A stretch of 64,000 bases of DNA, from positions 23,524,464-23,588,463 of the forward strand of contig CM046296.1 in NCBI GenBank assembly GCA_025267735.1. The letters are read 5' to 3'. The notes under the pieces were generated by a model, which saw nothing but the letters and a program-made list of their open reading frames with translations, made no database searches and was not told where the DNA came from. This DNA is from Mactra quadrangularis (lineage: Eukaryota > Mollusca > Bivalvia > Venerida > Mactridae). Of this stretch, positions 27,021 to 38,925 are shown piece after piece; position 1 is the first letter of the stretch, and each line of letters opens with the position of its first letter. Both the position numbers and the translations under genes were made by a program.

Positions 27021-27884
27021 TTGGAAAAACAAAACTGTTACAATTATCTAGTTCACGTTTTTATAATATGTTCTGTTGTTATTTCTTGATGAAACTATTT
27101 TTCACCTGTGAATTAATCCGCTTTGACAACCGATTCACAATCGTCCAGTTTCACCGGGCTATTTTCTTAATAGTGATAAGTTACCATCAGGTCGTCATTT
27201 AAGTACTATCTGTGATCACTGATCAGAATTAAAATTTAAAAATCAAACTTGAATACTTTTACTATTTTTATCAAAATTCCAACGTTAGTCTTAATTTTAA
27301 CTTGCATAATTATGAATGAAGTAAACTAAGCCATGGTCAGTGTTGACCTTAGTTAAGCAGTAGGGTTAAGAACTTACTTAAATATTAACTTTATGAATTA
27401 CTCTTTATCGCTTTACAAAAAAAAATATTTCTAATTTCATTTACTCCTATATGTGATATGCGTTCCGTACTACTTGTTGAAGCCTAGTTAGTTTTTACGC
27501 GAATTCTTCTTTATGTAATACCACTTAGCAGTATTAAGATAGAACCTCCACTCAACAAAACTATATTCTATGACAGCTGGAATAAAAGGATATTGATATT
27601 AAAATATTTTTACAATGTTAGAATTTTGAATTACATAAATATGTGACCATATTCACATTTTATTCTTTCAATCAAAGTACTGATAGTACTGGTGGAACGG
27701 TAAAGAAAATATTAATCTTACATCTTGAATACCGCAGGTAATAATACACCTAAAGGAGTGCTACATGCTTATTGCAATTTTCCAATTAAGTTGTTTGTTT
27801 ATTACGTGTTAGTGTGTTTTTGCACGCACAATTGTGGCATGAAGGATGGGTTGAAGTTTTTTGATCCCCAACACAATTTGTTAT

Positions 27885-28324
27885 CAGGGCTGCTGCGAGT
27901 ATCTCGACCAGAAAATCGAGTACGAATATTCGTCACGTCCGAAATCGTCGGATCATGATCTATTTTTAAATAAAAAATGAAAGAATATTTTAGCTTAATT
28001 AACACTGAAAACGAGCCGCATTACTTATAAAAATTTTAATTCATGTAGGGACTGAATTATCTTGTGTCAAAATTTCGATTGATACACATATAAACAAAAA
28101 TGTTATCAATGAAAATGCCTATAAAACGCCTGGTAATAGAAATGTTTGGAGTACATGGTTTTCCAGATTGTAAAAGCTTCTAGAATTTTTCGCTTGTTTT
28201 TGTTAAAACGGGAATTCCTGTATGCTTCTCCATTAACAAGTGATTCGTGGTTCAATTCGTGAATCGCTACACATTAATCGTGGTTCGGATCGGATCGCCA
28301 CAAGCTCAACGATCCACAGCCCTA
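27885..28324. mobile_element. hAT-like MITE copy 2, 440 bp
   Basis: It has the same inside as the copy at 26258. The ends are 'cagggctgctg' and 'ccacagcccta'. A perfect 8-bp target-site duplication, tttgttat, lies at 27877-27884 and 28325-28332. It lacks the 'tccgagtactcggatattcg' segment near the left end of copy 1. Confidence 0.92.
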
Positions 28325-28374
28325 TTTGTTATAGTTTGTTTTAAACACTTTGGGCAAGTGTGAGGTTGGGCACT

Positions 28375-28593
28375 CTAGAAAACCTGGTTTAAACCACATG
28401 TGGTAATTTTTTTGCCTCCGTCTGTTTGAAGGCGGTTTGTTGTGTCCTTTTTTAATTCTAAAATGTCTCCCATTTTGCTTGTTGGCCGTGTGCTAGGATA
28501 TGTTTTGACTGATGCTTTTTCTGATATGTTTACAGAATCCCCCCTTCTTACTTCTACATGTTTATAAAATAGATGAAGCCACACTACACGCAA
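28375..28593 (-). pseudogene. Protein-like fragment, unrecognised
   Basis: A 72-codon frame reads MRVVWLHLFYKHVEV.. and ends ..TTCGLNQVF. The Lys/Thr/Asp-rich composition (for example RLQTDGGKKITT) is unlike translations of AT-rich noise around it, and the 3' half is higher in GC. It may be a scrap of a transposon protein or a decayed gene. I cannot name a family, and it may not be coding at all. Confidence 0.25.
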
Positions 28594-29026
28594 TGTAAGC
28601 TGGGTTCAGAAAATCTACAGAGTATCTACATTTTATAGTTAATAAGTATGAATATGTTGTTTCTTTCTTGGAATGTATGCGATATTCATCCGTATTACAT
28701 TTGTATCCATTGGGAAAAATGTCTAAAGAGATTTAGCATTGCGTCAAAATACATACATATTGTCATAAACAATTTACTATTTACCATGATAGGGTCAAGG
28801 GAGTAACGTTTCATAAAGCAGCAAGACGATCTTCAATCATGGTAAATAAGGAATAGTGTACATTTACAGAGATAGTTTGTATTTATCTATGACATCATAG
28901 ACGCTGTGAAGTGTAAGGATGTTTCTGGCCAGACTATGCTGTCTGGCATATGCATATATCAAATGTAATTTAGAAACTATTATTTAATCATATGTGTCAT
29001 TGTCTGAGATTTTGTTGCAGAGTTAG

Positions 29027-29210
29027 CATTATTTGTGTACCAATACAGACACCTGTATCAATGTACGTTATAAGGATTTGTTGGCTGGTTACAGTATGGG
29101 CCAATGATGGCGTACCTGATCACTATTTGTGTACAATACAGACACCTGTATCAATGTTATGACGATATATTTGATGGCTGGTTATAGTGTGGACCTGATC
29201 AACTCGTGAT
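29027..29210 (+). repeat. Tandem duplication of about 95 bp
   Basis: 'tttgtgtaccaatacagaca', 'cctgtatcaatg' and 'ggctggttacagtatggg' at 29033-29102 reappear with few changes at 29125-29195 ('tttgtgtacaatacagaca', 'ggctggttatagtgtgg'). Confidence 0.8.
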
Positions 29211-29578
29211 CATGTTACGGTCTAGTATCCCGTAGGAGAGTGAGATCAAATAGAGTTGTATTCTTGCTTTCAAAGAGATTATACTCAAATTAGCTACCTG
29301 TCATGTAACTTATTTAAATATGTTAAATACTTACCTAATTAACTGGAATGATGGGTCATTATACCCAGTCATTAGACAGAAGTGTGACACCCATATCGAT
29401 ATATTTGTAGAGACGTGTATTCATATAATAATACTCTTAGGCACTTAAATCACAACAGTCTTAATTGTCCATTGATAACCCCTTTTCGATGTAATCAGCA
29501 TGTCAGAAATTGTATGTCGGTCTATTTCCTTTTAAAGGAACAGTGGTCAACATATCAGGTCTCTGCATACAGAAGTAG

Positions 29579-29841
29579 AGCCAACTGGCTAGCTAGGTTG
29601 GTAGCACGCAAGTTTATTGATCGGGGATCGTGGGTTCGATTCCCAGGCGGGAACACTGGTTAAGTGTGATCAAGAAATAATTTCTACGACTATTCCTTCT
29701 CCAACCACCAATTCTATATCATGTAGGGCAGTTGATATTTATTGACGGAAGTATGCGCCTAGTTACTGGTCTCGCTGCATCTAAATCCTGAGATTTAGCC
29801 TATCCAGGAACGATTGAGATGGCTGACTGACCCCCGTAATT
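29579..29841 (+). repeat. tRNA-derived SINE, family B
   Basis: Head 'ctggctagctaggttggtag', box B 'gggttcgattcccaggcgg', body 'tatcatgtagggcagttgat' and 'atcctgagatttagcctatc' match the copies at 7893 and 33727. Confidence 0.85.
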
Positions 29842-31975
29842 GGGAACTTGTTCAGTTCTATGGGAAATATATTTGTACTTACATACTTTTATACTGTTTG
29901 TTTGTGTCATACTTTTATTCTACGTATTACAAGCTGTTATATAATATATTAGCTGTTACATGATGTATACTGATGTAGCTTAGGAATTTATTTAATGTTT
30001 GCCCCCAAGACTAGCTTGTTGAAGTCTGAATGAATCATTTGGGTTGTACCATTGCTACGTTCATATTAATTAGCCCACCGGCGCTCGTATAATATGATAT
30101 ACGGTTAAATTAAACGAATTTACGACTTCGAATAATCAAGCATTGTTTAAGTTGTGAATAGAAGTAACAATTAAGTTTTATATTTAATTGATGGCCATTT
30201 TTCATTAATGCAATTTGAAACGACGTAAATTTTCATTGTCTGCATTATTTAAACTTTGCGGATGGGCTAAATGTTAACTTAGATTGGCAAGTTCGTGTAC
30301 ATAAACAACAATACATAAATGATAAAGCCTGTAGCTCATTGGGTTACAAAAGGTATACATGTATAAACATTAAGCATACAATGACTGAAGTTCTTTTATT
30401 GTGAAAGTGAACATTTTTTGGACTTATGATTTTATCTCATTGTATTGAGATTTCGGCTCTCGCTGGAATGAAAATTTGTCTCCGACTGAATTGAATATTC
30501 GTCTGTCTTGAATAGAAAATTCTGCTCTTGCTGGATTGTAAACTAGTCTCTCGTTGGATTGAAAGCATGTCTTTCGCATAATGTTACTTGGTTAAACGAA
30601 TGTAATTACGACACAACGTTATATCGATCGACTTGTTGATTAACATAGATAGTTTTATATTTCCATTAGATCATTGTTAAAAGTTTGTATCAGTCTCTTT
30701 CCAAACAGTATTATGAATACTTTAATTGTAAGTAGGCATGTTGCTTGAAAGTAAAATTGAATTACACCACACCATGATAGGATGTTCTCTGATATCATTG
30801 TCCTTAAATTGCCATCAAGTTACATGTATCCACTGTGCCTATACCATATGGGTCAAAATGTCAAAAACAGGCGGTAAAACGTTTATTTGGGAATATCAGT
30901 ATATTTTAGAAAAGTGGAACGGCGTGTTGAAACAAGTAATTGAATAATGCCGTTTCGCTTTGCAGTGGAATATCCCCAAACCGAGGAGCTTGGGACCGGA
31001 CATTTGTCCGGTTTAGTAAGTGTTGTACGATCATTTACCAATACAGTCTTCACAAAGGTTCCTGATGCAGATTGGGGCACAATTCTTTTATCATAAGTTC
31101 TGTAGCCTCATTGCTATGCATTAGAATTCTGTAAATATGTAGTTTTGTCTCACTAAATGATGAAATTGAAAAAAAAGAGTTATGGAAGAAAACCCTGCAT
31201 TGAGAATGCTTTTTGTATAATAATCATATAACCCTATCACACTAATCGCAAATATTCACATGGTGAAGACAACGTGCTATTGCATTAATAATGAAATTGT
31301 ATGCAATTTGATTATATTAGGTTACAACTTATTCAAATTATTTACCACTCTGCTTACGAAGCTAATTAGTTCCCATGGTTACATAATACTGTAATTACAG
31401 GAAATCTATGGAACAAGTAGACACTGTCTGATGTCTGGCAAGAGAAAGAACTCATTAAACAGCAGGAAAGACTGTAAATACTTTAAACTAGGAAATTGTG
31501 TCTGAAGTCTAAGCTATGGATGTAGATAATACTAAATTACACATCGTACTTTTTATTTCGCGATGCATTGATTTGTTGCGTTCATATCGTGCTTTATTTC
31601 TGTAGAATTTTATTCTGCGATAATTAAACTGTTCAGTGTTGTTTCAATTTTGTACAACCCCAGCAACGTTATGCCAACGTTAGCATTGAAAACGATTTGC
31701 TCATCAATCAATTATTTTCAGGGCCGCTCAAAACACAATACTGTTGACCATACTGTATAGCTTTATTTAAGTACACAAATAAGGAACGCTATCTGTTGTC
31801 AATCAGGTATCAAAATAAATTAATGATAATATGTCAAAATGTGTATATCTAATTATATTTGTATTTTAAAAAGCTTATCATGAAAGGTCCTCTCATACAA
31901 TCTTGGCACGATCGTATATATAACAACCACATAAAAAGCGGACTTTAGACCGCACTTAGTTACAATAATTGTACT
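29842..31975. other. Mostly non-coding stretch
   Basis: AT-rich apart from a GC-richer island at 30940-31096, which is described as a separate candidate exon. No repeat family recognised in the rest. Confidence 0.45.
30966..31096 (+). CDS. Possible exon, unrecognised
   Basis: A good acceptor (gccgtttcgcttttgcag, ending 30965) is followed by a frame open to TAA at 31094-31096. It reads EYPQTEELGTGHLSGLVSVV, then RSFTNTVFTKVPDADWGTIL. The balanced composition stands out from the surrounding AT-rich sequence. A donor-like gtaagt at 31016 would shorten it to 50 nt. If phase 2 is used instead, another frame (GISPNRGAWDRTFVRF) is open to the donor. Which frame, if any, is real cannot be settled from sequence alone. 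Confidence 0.28.
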
Positions 31976-32247
31976 AAGACTCGGGTCTCTAGCACAGTTG
32001 GTAGAGCGCCTGGACTTGGAATCCATTGATCCGATGGGAAAACGGATTCTAAACACACTTGGGGCGTATATACCTTTTCATGAAAGTTTGGCAATAATGC
32101 TAATATTTATTCATTAATAAGCTATATGGATGAGTTGCCAGTTTTGCAGGGTATGTGAGTACTGGTTATAGACAAGGGTCCAGGAAAGCTTGGATAGGTG
32201 CGCGTATCGTCGTAAAATAACCTAAATTGTGTTGACATGGCGTTAAG
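31976..32247 (+). repeat. tRNA-derived SINE, family A, with TSD
   Basis: Box A 'agcacagttggtagagcgcc', then the family body 'gtgagtactggttatagaca' and 'gtgttgacatggcgttaaga'. The box B region is mutated. A perfect 11-bp direct repeat, ataattgtact, flanks it at 31965-31975 and 32248-32258. Confidence 0.88.
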
Positions 32248-32829
32248 ATAATTGTACTTATACGAATAGCGCATTATCAAAATGATTTCTTTTTCATTTA
32301 GTTCCTAAGAGTAAGACTATATTAGGACAGGAGATGGTTTCCATTGATCCTGAACGGAAATAAGATACAACCCCATGGTGAAACCATTGTGTTAACCATT
32401 AGAGTTTCCTGACAGAAAACTAACACACAAATTGAGGTCACGGAAGAATACAAATCTCGCGAGAGTTCTTGCTTTCCGGTTAGCGTGCGAAAATATTCAT
32501 AAAAATGCTGTGATGAGTTCCTTTTACAAACATTTGCATTGACTTTTCTTGAAGATTCCGTACGTCATTCTAATTGTTGTGAGAACGGGAATAGTCACTG
32601 ACATGTCCATGCGTACGCATAATAGTTAGATTCATTGTGACCCGTTCATAATGCAATACTTTAATTGACCGTAACTTGACCACTGGACGTATTGTTAAAC
32701 ATTTAAAATATGCATGGTGACCGTTTGTTTAACTGGAGTAATTTTAATTAACAGTCTTAAACAATGTGATAATTATAAATATTTAATTATTTATTTTTAC
32801 AGATTTGCAGAAACTGATATTTTGTGTTA
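32248..32829. other. Non-coding stretch
   Basis: No gene or repeat recognised between the SINE and the putative promoter. Confidence 0.4.
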
Positions 32830-32953
32830 ATTCACCTTATTGGAACATTGTCAACAGGCGTATTGTTTACGCATGCGCAGTAGATACAGCATTTCTCTGT
32901 TGTTTTGGAAAGATTAGCAGGAACTGTAGAACTGGACTAAACTCCTGTATAAG
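32830..32953 (+). promoter_or_regulatory. Putative promoter and 5' UTR exon of the first-exon cluster
   Basis: 'acgcatgcgcag' at 32869-32880 is close to the NRF1 site (GCGCATGCGC with one change), a typical TATA-less animal promoter element. About 75 bp downstream an exon-like stretch ends in 'tataag' with donor gtaaat at 32954. It could splice to the acceptor at 34486. The start site is not defined. Confidence 0.4.
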
Positions 32954-33726
32954 GTAAATTGATTTTGATTTGACAGCTTACATTTCCAAAATAAAAGCGT
33001 GGTGATTGTATGCAATTATTAAAAAGTAGCGTTTTTCATTTGGTCTTTTATTACACCGTTTCAGTGTCATTTTATGTTTTATTTAATTAAATATGTTGTA
33101 ATTGATGTGAATTTATTTGAATTTAATTTTGAAACAAATACCGTGGCATTAACGATTTTCAATACCATAATTATGATTTACTTAATGTTTACTGGATACG
33201 TCACACCACACAAAATGTGTAAGATTGGCATATCAAGAGACGAGAGATATAAGCATCGTTGTTTCGAGCCCCCGAGTAGTTCGACCCGACGGTGGTCGAC
33301 CTTTCGAGCTTTTACTGTCATCAATGACGGTTACAAAATTAAAATCTAGGAGTTTTCCTAATGATAAAATATATTTGCTCCGTCAATGATTGACTGAAAT
33401 CCAACTAGTCTGACCAAATTGAGACATGCACGATTAGCCGAAACAATGTGGAACACGATTCTTAAAAAGCGGACACCTAATGGTTAGCGACTTAGACCGT
33501 TCAACTTTAATGTAGACGTTTTTTGATATTTAAAATGTTTCATATTGTAAAAATTAATAATTGAAATGCTTCGAAATGATTGTATGGTAATTTGGTAATG
33601 GTTTGATACTGATTTGATACGATACGTATCGCGATACATATAAAATTAAAATTGCACTTTAATATAATAAGATAAAAGCTTAAAAATCCAAACAAACGTT
33701 GAAACAACTAAAATCATTATTTTTAG

Positions 33727-34023
33727 TTGGGTTTATTGCCGATGCAACACATTGTATAGGTTATATCTCAGCGGTCAGTCAACCTATTCACCGTTTCTGG
33801 AAAGGTTAAATATCTGGATTTAGCAGTTAATCAATTACTTGGTGCACTATTCTGTCAGTGACCGACAACATCCTTAAATGATTTTGAATCAGTGGTAGGA
33901 TGGAGAATGACCGTAGAAATTATTTCATGACCAACCTCCTCGAAAGTATGCCCCCGTCTGGGAATAAAACCTACAATCCTTCGATTAGTAGACTGGTGCG
34001 CTACCGACTGAGTTACCCGGGTG
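33727..34023 (-). repeat. tRNA-derived SINE, family B, reverse full-length copy
   Basis: The minus strand starts 'cacccgggtaactcagtcgg' and 'tagcgcaccagtctactaat', then the family B body, ending near 'tgcatcggcaataaaccca'. The box B is worn. Confidence 0.8.
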
Positions 34024-34211
34024 GCTTATTATTTATCTGAAGCTATCAAAGTATTAGAAATTATTACATCTACTCTCTTTATACTATATAATATGTACTA
34101 TATATTATTAGTTTTAACTTCATATATTATTCTGTTAATTAATAGAATAATTACATTTATGTTTATTTATTAATGATACTTAACTCATAATATTTTTCAT
34201 GTATGATCATA

Positions 34212-34289
34212 TCGCCAGTTTAGCGCACAACGGCCGTAACTCACTATTTTCTTTTATTTAGTTACGACCGTTTTGCGCTCAACCCGCGA
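34212..34289. mobile_element. 78-bp TA-flanked palindrome, copy 1
   Basis: It runs from 'tcgccagtttagcgcacaac' to 'gcgctcaacccgcga', with inner arms 'ggccgtaactcac' and 'agttacgacc'. TA lies on both sides (34210-34211, 34290-34291). The length is identical to the copies at 38739 and 38926. It ends 197 bp before the exon at 34487. Confidence 0.82.
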
Positions 34290-34486
34290 TATGTTTGATT
34301 ATTTTTTTTATAGAATTATGTGAGTGTATGAATGGGTGGGGTGAGAGCGCGCCTGAGTGAGACTGTGTGAGAGTGTGTGGGTGTTTTGGTGTTGTGTGTT
34401 GCGTGACTGATACATTGTCTATATTCATTTGTTTGTAACTAGATACTATTGTTTACGTATCTGATCTGATCTGATCTATGTTCCAG

Positions 34487-34572
34487 GTTGTCAACACAAG
34501 AAAAATGTCCGACACTAATGACATTGAACAAGATGCCGAGTTGGCTTTATTGTTTGCCATTCTACGATCAAG
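34487..34572 (+). CDS. Candidate alternative first coding exon 1
   Basis: The acceptor (gatctatgttccag) ends at 34486 and the donor gtaaaa starts at 34573. The likely start is ATG 34505 in a good context (aaaaATGtcc). It gives 22 codons, MSDTNDIEQDAELALLFAIL then RS, and a split AG, so phase 2. The end resembles the other two candidate exons, which close in LIAIL and LLAIL plus AG. The preceding 18 nt would be 5' UTR joined to an upstream exon, for example the one ending at 32953. A phase-2 entry frame is also open, so use as an internal exon is a weaker alternative. The protein family is not recognised; the body must lie past 64 kb. Confidence 0.5.
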
Positions 34573-34779
34573 GTAAAACATACTTGTTGTTTTAAATAAA
34601 ACCATGAAAATCTCTTTTTTAGCAATCAAGGCTACATAGTTTCATTTCAACTAGTTTTAGCATTATCTTTCAATCATCCAAATGCACATGTTCAATGAGC
34701 GAACGATGCATATTGCATAAATTCATTCAAAACTGTGTTACATTCATTTTAAGTATATTGTACTATATTCCATTCTTTT

Positions 34780-35540
34780 CAACTCAATTCAATTATATTC
34801 TATCCCGTTCTGTTCTGCTCTGTTCTGTTCTGTTCTGTTCCATTCAATTCTATTGAGTTCTATTATATTCCATTCATATAACATAATATTTTGTAGCTAT
34901 TTATTATTCATTTATTAACACTATAGGAACATACTTCATCAATCACTCAGATATTTAGTGAAAATAAACATGAAAACTGTATCTGTAAGAATTTCTTATT
35001 TAAACTATGACTGAACAAGACAACTACGTGGCTTATTTAATCATATTGTTTCCCTTTTTAATATCATATTTAAAAACGTATATTTTACTATACGTTTGAT
35101 AAAAATGCTTTCCTATTATATCGATGAAGGGAAATAACTCTTTTAACGGATAAAATAGGGATAACAATTTCATTCAGAATTACCCCCCTTTTGTCATATT
35201 GACTTCTTGTCATTAACTCACACCGTTCGGTGTTGGATAGTATATTTTGTTTACGGACAAACAATTATCTATAGTTGTATGTTTTTTTAAGATTTATGTA
35301 CCTTCGTTGTACAAATCTATGATAAATCATGATTTCTGTATTTTGTTCTATCATGTCTTGTCCAGGACAGACTTTGCCCTATTCTGTTCTGTTCTGTTTC
35401 ATTCAATCCTATAATATTCAAATCATTTCAAATCAATTCTATTTTATTCTATTTTATTCTTTTCTATAATATTCTTTTACTGTTCTTCTATTCCATCCCA
35501 CCCAGTCCCATTCTTGTTCCCAGAGGCTATTAAAATTCTC
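34780..35540 (+). repeat. Pentamer-rich tracts (GTTCT/ATTCT)n
   Basis: 'gttctgttctgctctgttct' at 34809 and 'attctgttctgttctg' at 35383, with 'tctattttattctattttat' around 35440, are diverged TTCTG/TTCTA repeats. The GTTCT unit is the same as the tail of the LINE at 56823, so some tracts could be seeded by LINE tails. Confidence 0.65.
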
Positions 35541-35589
35541 GATACTTTCTTTTAGTTCGAGAATCTTGATAACCTCTTGGCACGAGAAT
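35510..35589. mobile_element. Short foldback element (ctcgtaccca type)
   Basis: 'ttcttgttcccagaggctat' and 'ataacctcttggcacgagaa' pair as inverted repeats, with inner 'attctcgata' and 'tcgagaatc'. It is the fourth copy of the family in the window. Confidence 0.72.
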
Positions 35590-37011
35590 GACCGCGTCTC
35601 GTTCAGTTCCGTTCCTTTTCGGTCTATTGTGAGAAATGTATCTTATCATGTACAGTTATATAGAGGTTGTATACAAAGCAAGTGAATCAATCATCTTATA
35701 TTTCAATGTAAAACATTCATGAATTTATTGTCCTTAACGGCTTCCCTCAACTATAAACTATAACTTGATAGAGTAAAAAAAAAATTTAGATCTTTAACAA
35801 TATGAGGTTTTCATTCACTTATTAAATACGCTCGTAGATGTACTTGTAACATCTGTGAAGTTGGTAACTAGCTATCGTCCCTAGTTTCCAAATGTGCTGT
35901 ACTCTGAAATTTGAGCTGGTATCAAACTTTACACATTAGATATTGTTTCCATAGGAATACGTTTGTTACTAATGTCTAACTGTGAAAAGGTAGCCAATAA
36001 CAGTTCCATGCAGATATTTCCGATTCTAACAAAAATTTTCATTTGAAAGTCGAAGTAAGAATTGCTAAACCGCTTCTTGCTGAACGTGTAGGAATTAGTA
36101 GCTAGTTGACAATTTTTTTTTGAAACTTATACATACATTTTTGAAACAGCATCTACTTATAATCGATCTATAAGCTGAACATTTTTCTATCAATTTATAT
36201 CTTTCAACTTTTGTTAATTAGTATGCAGAAAGTAGGAGAAACATCAAACCCACTGTTTCTTCATTGACGGGGGATCCTGTCAATGCTTATAATTTATGTG
36301 ACTGCCGCGTCTGTTGTATTTGAATACATGACAGTGATATATAAATGCTCATGATTGTTCATGGAAAATAAATCTCTCTTTATAAATGCGACAGTAAGAT
36401 CGACTCGACATTTATAATAAATAGAGAAATGAGCTGCTTCTTTTATGTAAAATAATACTTGTTAAAGACACCCTACGAAAGTTGGTTAGGTGATCTAACT
36501 GTCGTAGTTCACTTATTTTGGCGGGAAATTTAGATGTTTTTGGGGGTCATCTTTAAATGGCTGTAACTCTTTAAAAAGTTCGGTGACCTATCTTTTTTTC
36601 GATAAATTTACTTCAAATGTGCAAATAAACAAATCAATGGAAGTTAAAAAAATCCATTAGAAACCTCTTTCCTGACGAACTCTTTTAAAAATACAGCAAT
36701 ACAAACATACAGACAAAAACAATAACATACAAACTGGACAATCGTCCATCGGTCAATGACTCAATTACTTACTTCACTATGTTATATGTTGTTGTGACCG
36801 ATTTTAATCAATTAAGGAAGTTAGCTTGAACATTGTTATCAGTGAGATTAAGTGCGAACGCCCTTTTATCACGTACTGATAAAGATTAATTAAACAATTG
36901 ATTAAAGGGGAAAGAATTACTTAATTTGTATTGCATAAACTTTGAGATAACCAATGTTACATGAAAGTGTTGAGAAGTTATATGGTGAGATTCTATACAA
37001 ATACACTTTGA
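35590..37011. other. Non-coding stretch
   Basis: AT-rich with no supported gene. It contains one E2F-like word at 36515. Confidence 0.45.
36515..36529 (+). promoter_or_regulatory. E2F-like site
   Basis: 'ttttggcgggaaatt' contains the classical E2F core TTTGGCGGGAAA in an otherwise AT-rich area. No start site or exon is evident beside it, so it may be chance. Confidence 0.2.
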
Positions 37012-37231
37012 AGCGGGCTAGGCCGAGCGGTTACGACGTTGGACTGGTTATCATTATAAGCCAGCTCCACGTTGGTTCAAATCCCATTCAAAACCTACCC
37101 CGTTGTTTCCTTGAGCAAGAAACTTTAATCCTACCTGCTCAGTAATGGGGGACCAGGAAGCAGACTCGAAAGTGATAAATCTAAGTTGTAAGAACTTGTT
37201 TAACAATCGAGCTAAAATGAATTATTATACC
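37012..37231 (+). repeat. tRNA-derived SINE, family C
   Basis: Head 'agcgggctaggccgagcggt', box B 'ttggttcaaatccc', body 'gggggaccaggaagcagact' and tail 'gagctaaaatgaattattat' match the copy at 10923. Confidence 0.85.
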
Positions 37232-38540
37232 ACGTTTTGCCGCAAGTTTCTATTAACGTTGTTGAAGTGTAAATTTGTACTCGCAGAGACATACGTATTC
37301 TTGTCTTGATTATTCTGCTAGGGCGGTCACCACCAAACGGTTTCTTTTTTAAGAGCACACCATAATTACACAATAAGACCTCTCCACAACTATAGATAGA
37401 GGGTTTTTGCAAAATCTGTTGTTTTTACAGGTGACTATTGTAGAAAGAAAAAAAACAGCAGTTTTTGTGTGGCTGGAGGGGGGGGGGGGCGGCGACAGAA
37501 AGATTTCATTATATGCCCATAATTATTACAATAGAATGTTATGGTCTGTTCTGTAATAAAATTGTCATATTCGTCAGAGGAAATTATAGTTTAAAATGTA
37601 CACGTTAATATGAGAAATATCATTTTTAACTGTGACAGTCTACGAAATTGGTGGGTGTCCAGTTGCCCTGGACAAGTTTGGGCAACCAAAAATTTCTTTT
37701 TGACAACCAAATTTCTACCAACAAGATATAGTGCTTGCTGCTAAAATGACCTGTTCGGGCAACTACTTTCATATCCTAATTCCGTCGACTGTTCTTAAAG
37801 CCATTTATATAGATCACCATCAATATGATTTACATTTTGTATATCACAAAATATAATGATAATGACATGTATATGTTCATATTGCGTGTTAATAATCAAG
37901 TATGCATGTAATCTAAATCATTTGTCACTGTCGTATTAATTATATAGTCGACAGACGCCCGCACTTTCTCATGACGCCACCATTTTCTTGTTCAGCAGAT
38001 TCGTCTGCCGCAAGTGTGTCCAATTTACGTAATTGGGTTTAAAACGTTTAATTAGGAGCTCAGAAACAAAACTTCTGAACAATATTCTAAACACAAAATG
38101 TACAAAAATGTATACTTTAGAGAAGCGGATATTAAATTTCCTTTTAACGAACTTCTTACTGGCTAAAACATGGTATAACATTCAAGAAACCTAATATTAT
38201 AGACCGTTTGGCCTTAAAAGAGGAAATTAAATGTTCTTTATTTCAAAATACAAAGTTTTATGTATGCTTTACAGCTAAATGCACATTAAATGACTAATTA
38301 TGTAAAATGGTACACTTTTTATAGGTACAAGTGTATATAAATGTTATATATAAACCGAAAGCAACATCAGTAGTTTGGTGCTAAAAGTGCTTCTCACTGA
38401 ATAATCTCCGTATGACTGAAAACTACCAACTTTCCTGTGTGCAATGTATCATTTATCGGAAATTTATGTTGTTTTTAAAACAAGTTTGGATTCCCTCCAA
38501 ATTACATAGCGTATTTTTTATAATTTGGTTTTGTTAAACA
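37232..38540. other. Non-coding stretch before candidate first exon 2
   Basis: It has a G-run at 37479-37489 and no gene that I can support. Its last few hundred bases should hold the promoter and 5' UTR of the exon at 38541. No TATA box is convincing. Confidence 0.45.
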
Positions 38541-38626
38541 ATGGTGGAAAGATTAGTTTTAAAATTGTCGGATTTATACGATCAGACCAACGATACAAAA
38601 ATGGTGAATTTGATAGCAATCTTAAG
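38541..38626 (+). CDS. Candidate alternative first coding exon 2
   Basis: ATG 38541 lies in a near-ideal start context (aacaATGg). The frame gives 28 codons, MVERLVLKLSDLYDQTNDTK then MVNLIAIL, and a split AG before donor gtaagg at 38627, so phase 2. The sequence looks like an amphipathic helix. The closing NLIAIL+AG parallels RLLAIL+AG at 54810 and ALLFAIL+RS+AG at 34572. No acceptor is obvious just before the ATG, so the exon may hold its own 5' UTR. Two 78-bp palindromes follow within 300 bp. Family not recognised. Confidence 0.5.
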
Positions 38627-38738
38627 GTAAGGTATTATCAATATTTGTATATTGAAATAATTATAGTTATTACAAATTGTGCGTTTTTGCGCGGCCATAG
38701 TCCTTTGGTGGCATTTTTGCGATTTTTAAAAAAATACA

Positions 38739-38816
38739 TCGAGGGTTGCCCGCATAACTGTAGTAACTCACTATTTTACGCAATGAACTTACTACAGTCT
38801 TGCGGACAACCATCGA
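38739..38816. mobile_element. 78-bp palindrome, copy 2
   Basis: Ends 'tcgagggttgcccgcataac' and 'cttgcggacaaccatcga'. The middle 'gtagtaactcactatttt' matches the other copies. The right flank is TA, the left flank CA, a mutated TA. Confidence 0.75.
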
Positions 38817-38925
38817 TATGTTAGTTTATATAGCAAAAGTTTGAATCGTTTTTTGTGTGTGTAAATTTACGATTCCGTTTGGTAAAGTTTTCATTTAGCT
38901 GATTGTTCCCCCATGTATCCATATA

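Noticed and set aside
34070..34400. LINE 3' UTR fragment similar to 56930-57090
   Set aside because: Similarity is limited to simple GTGAG-rich words; too weak to call.
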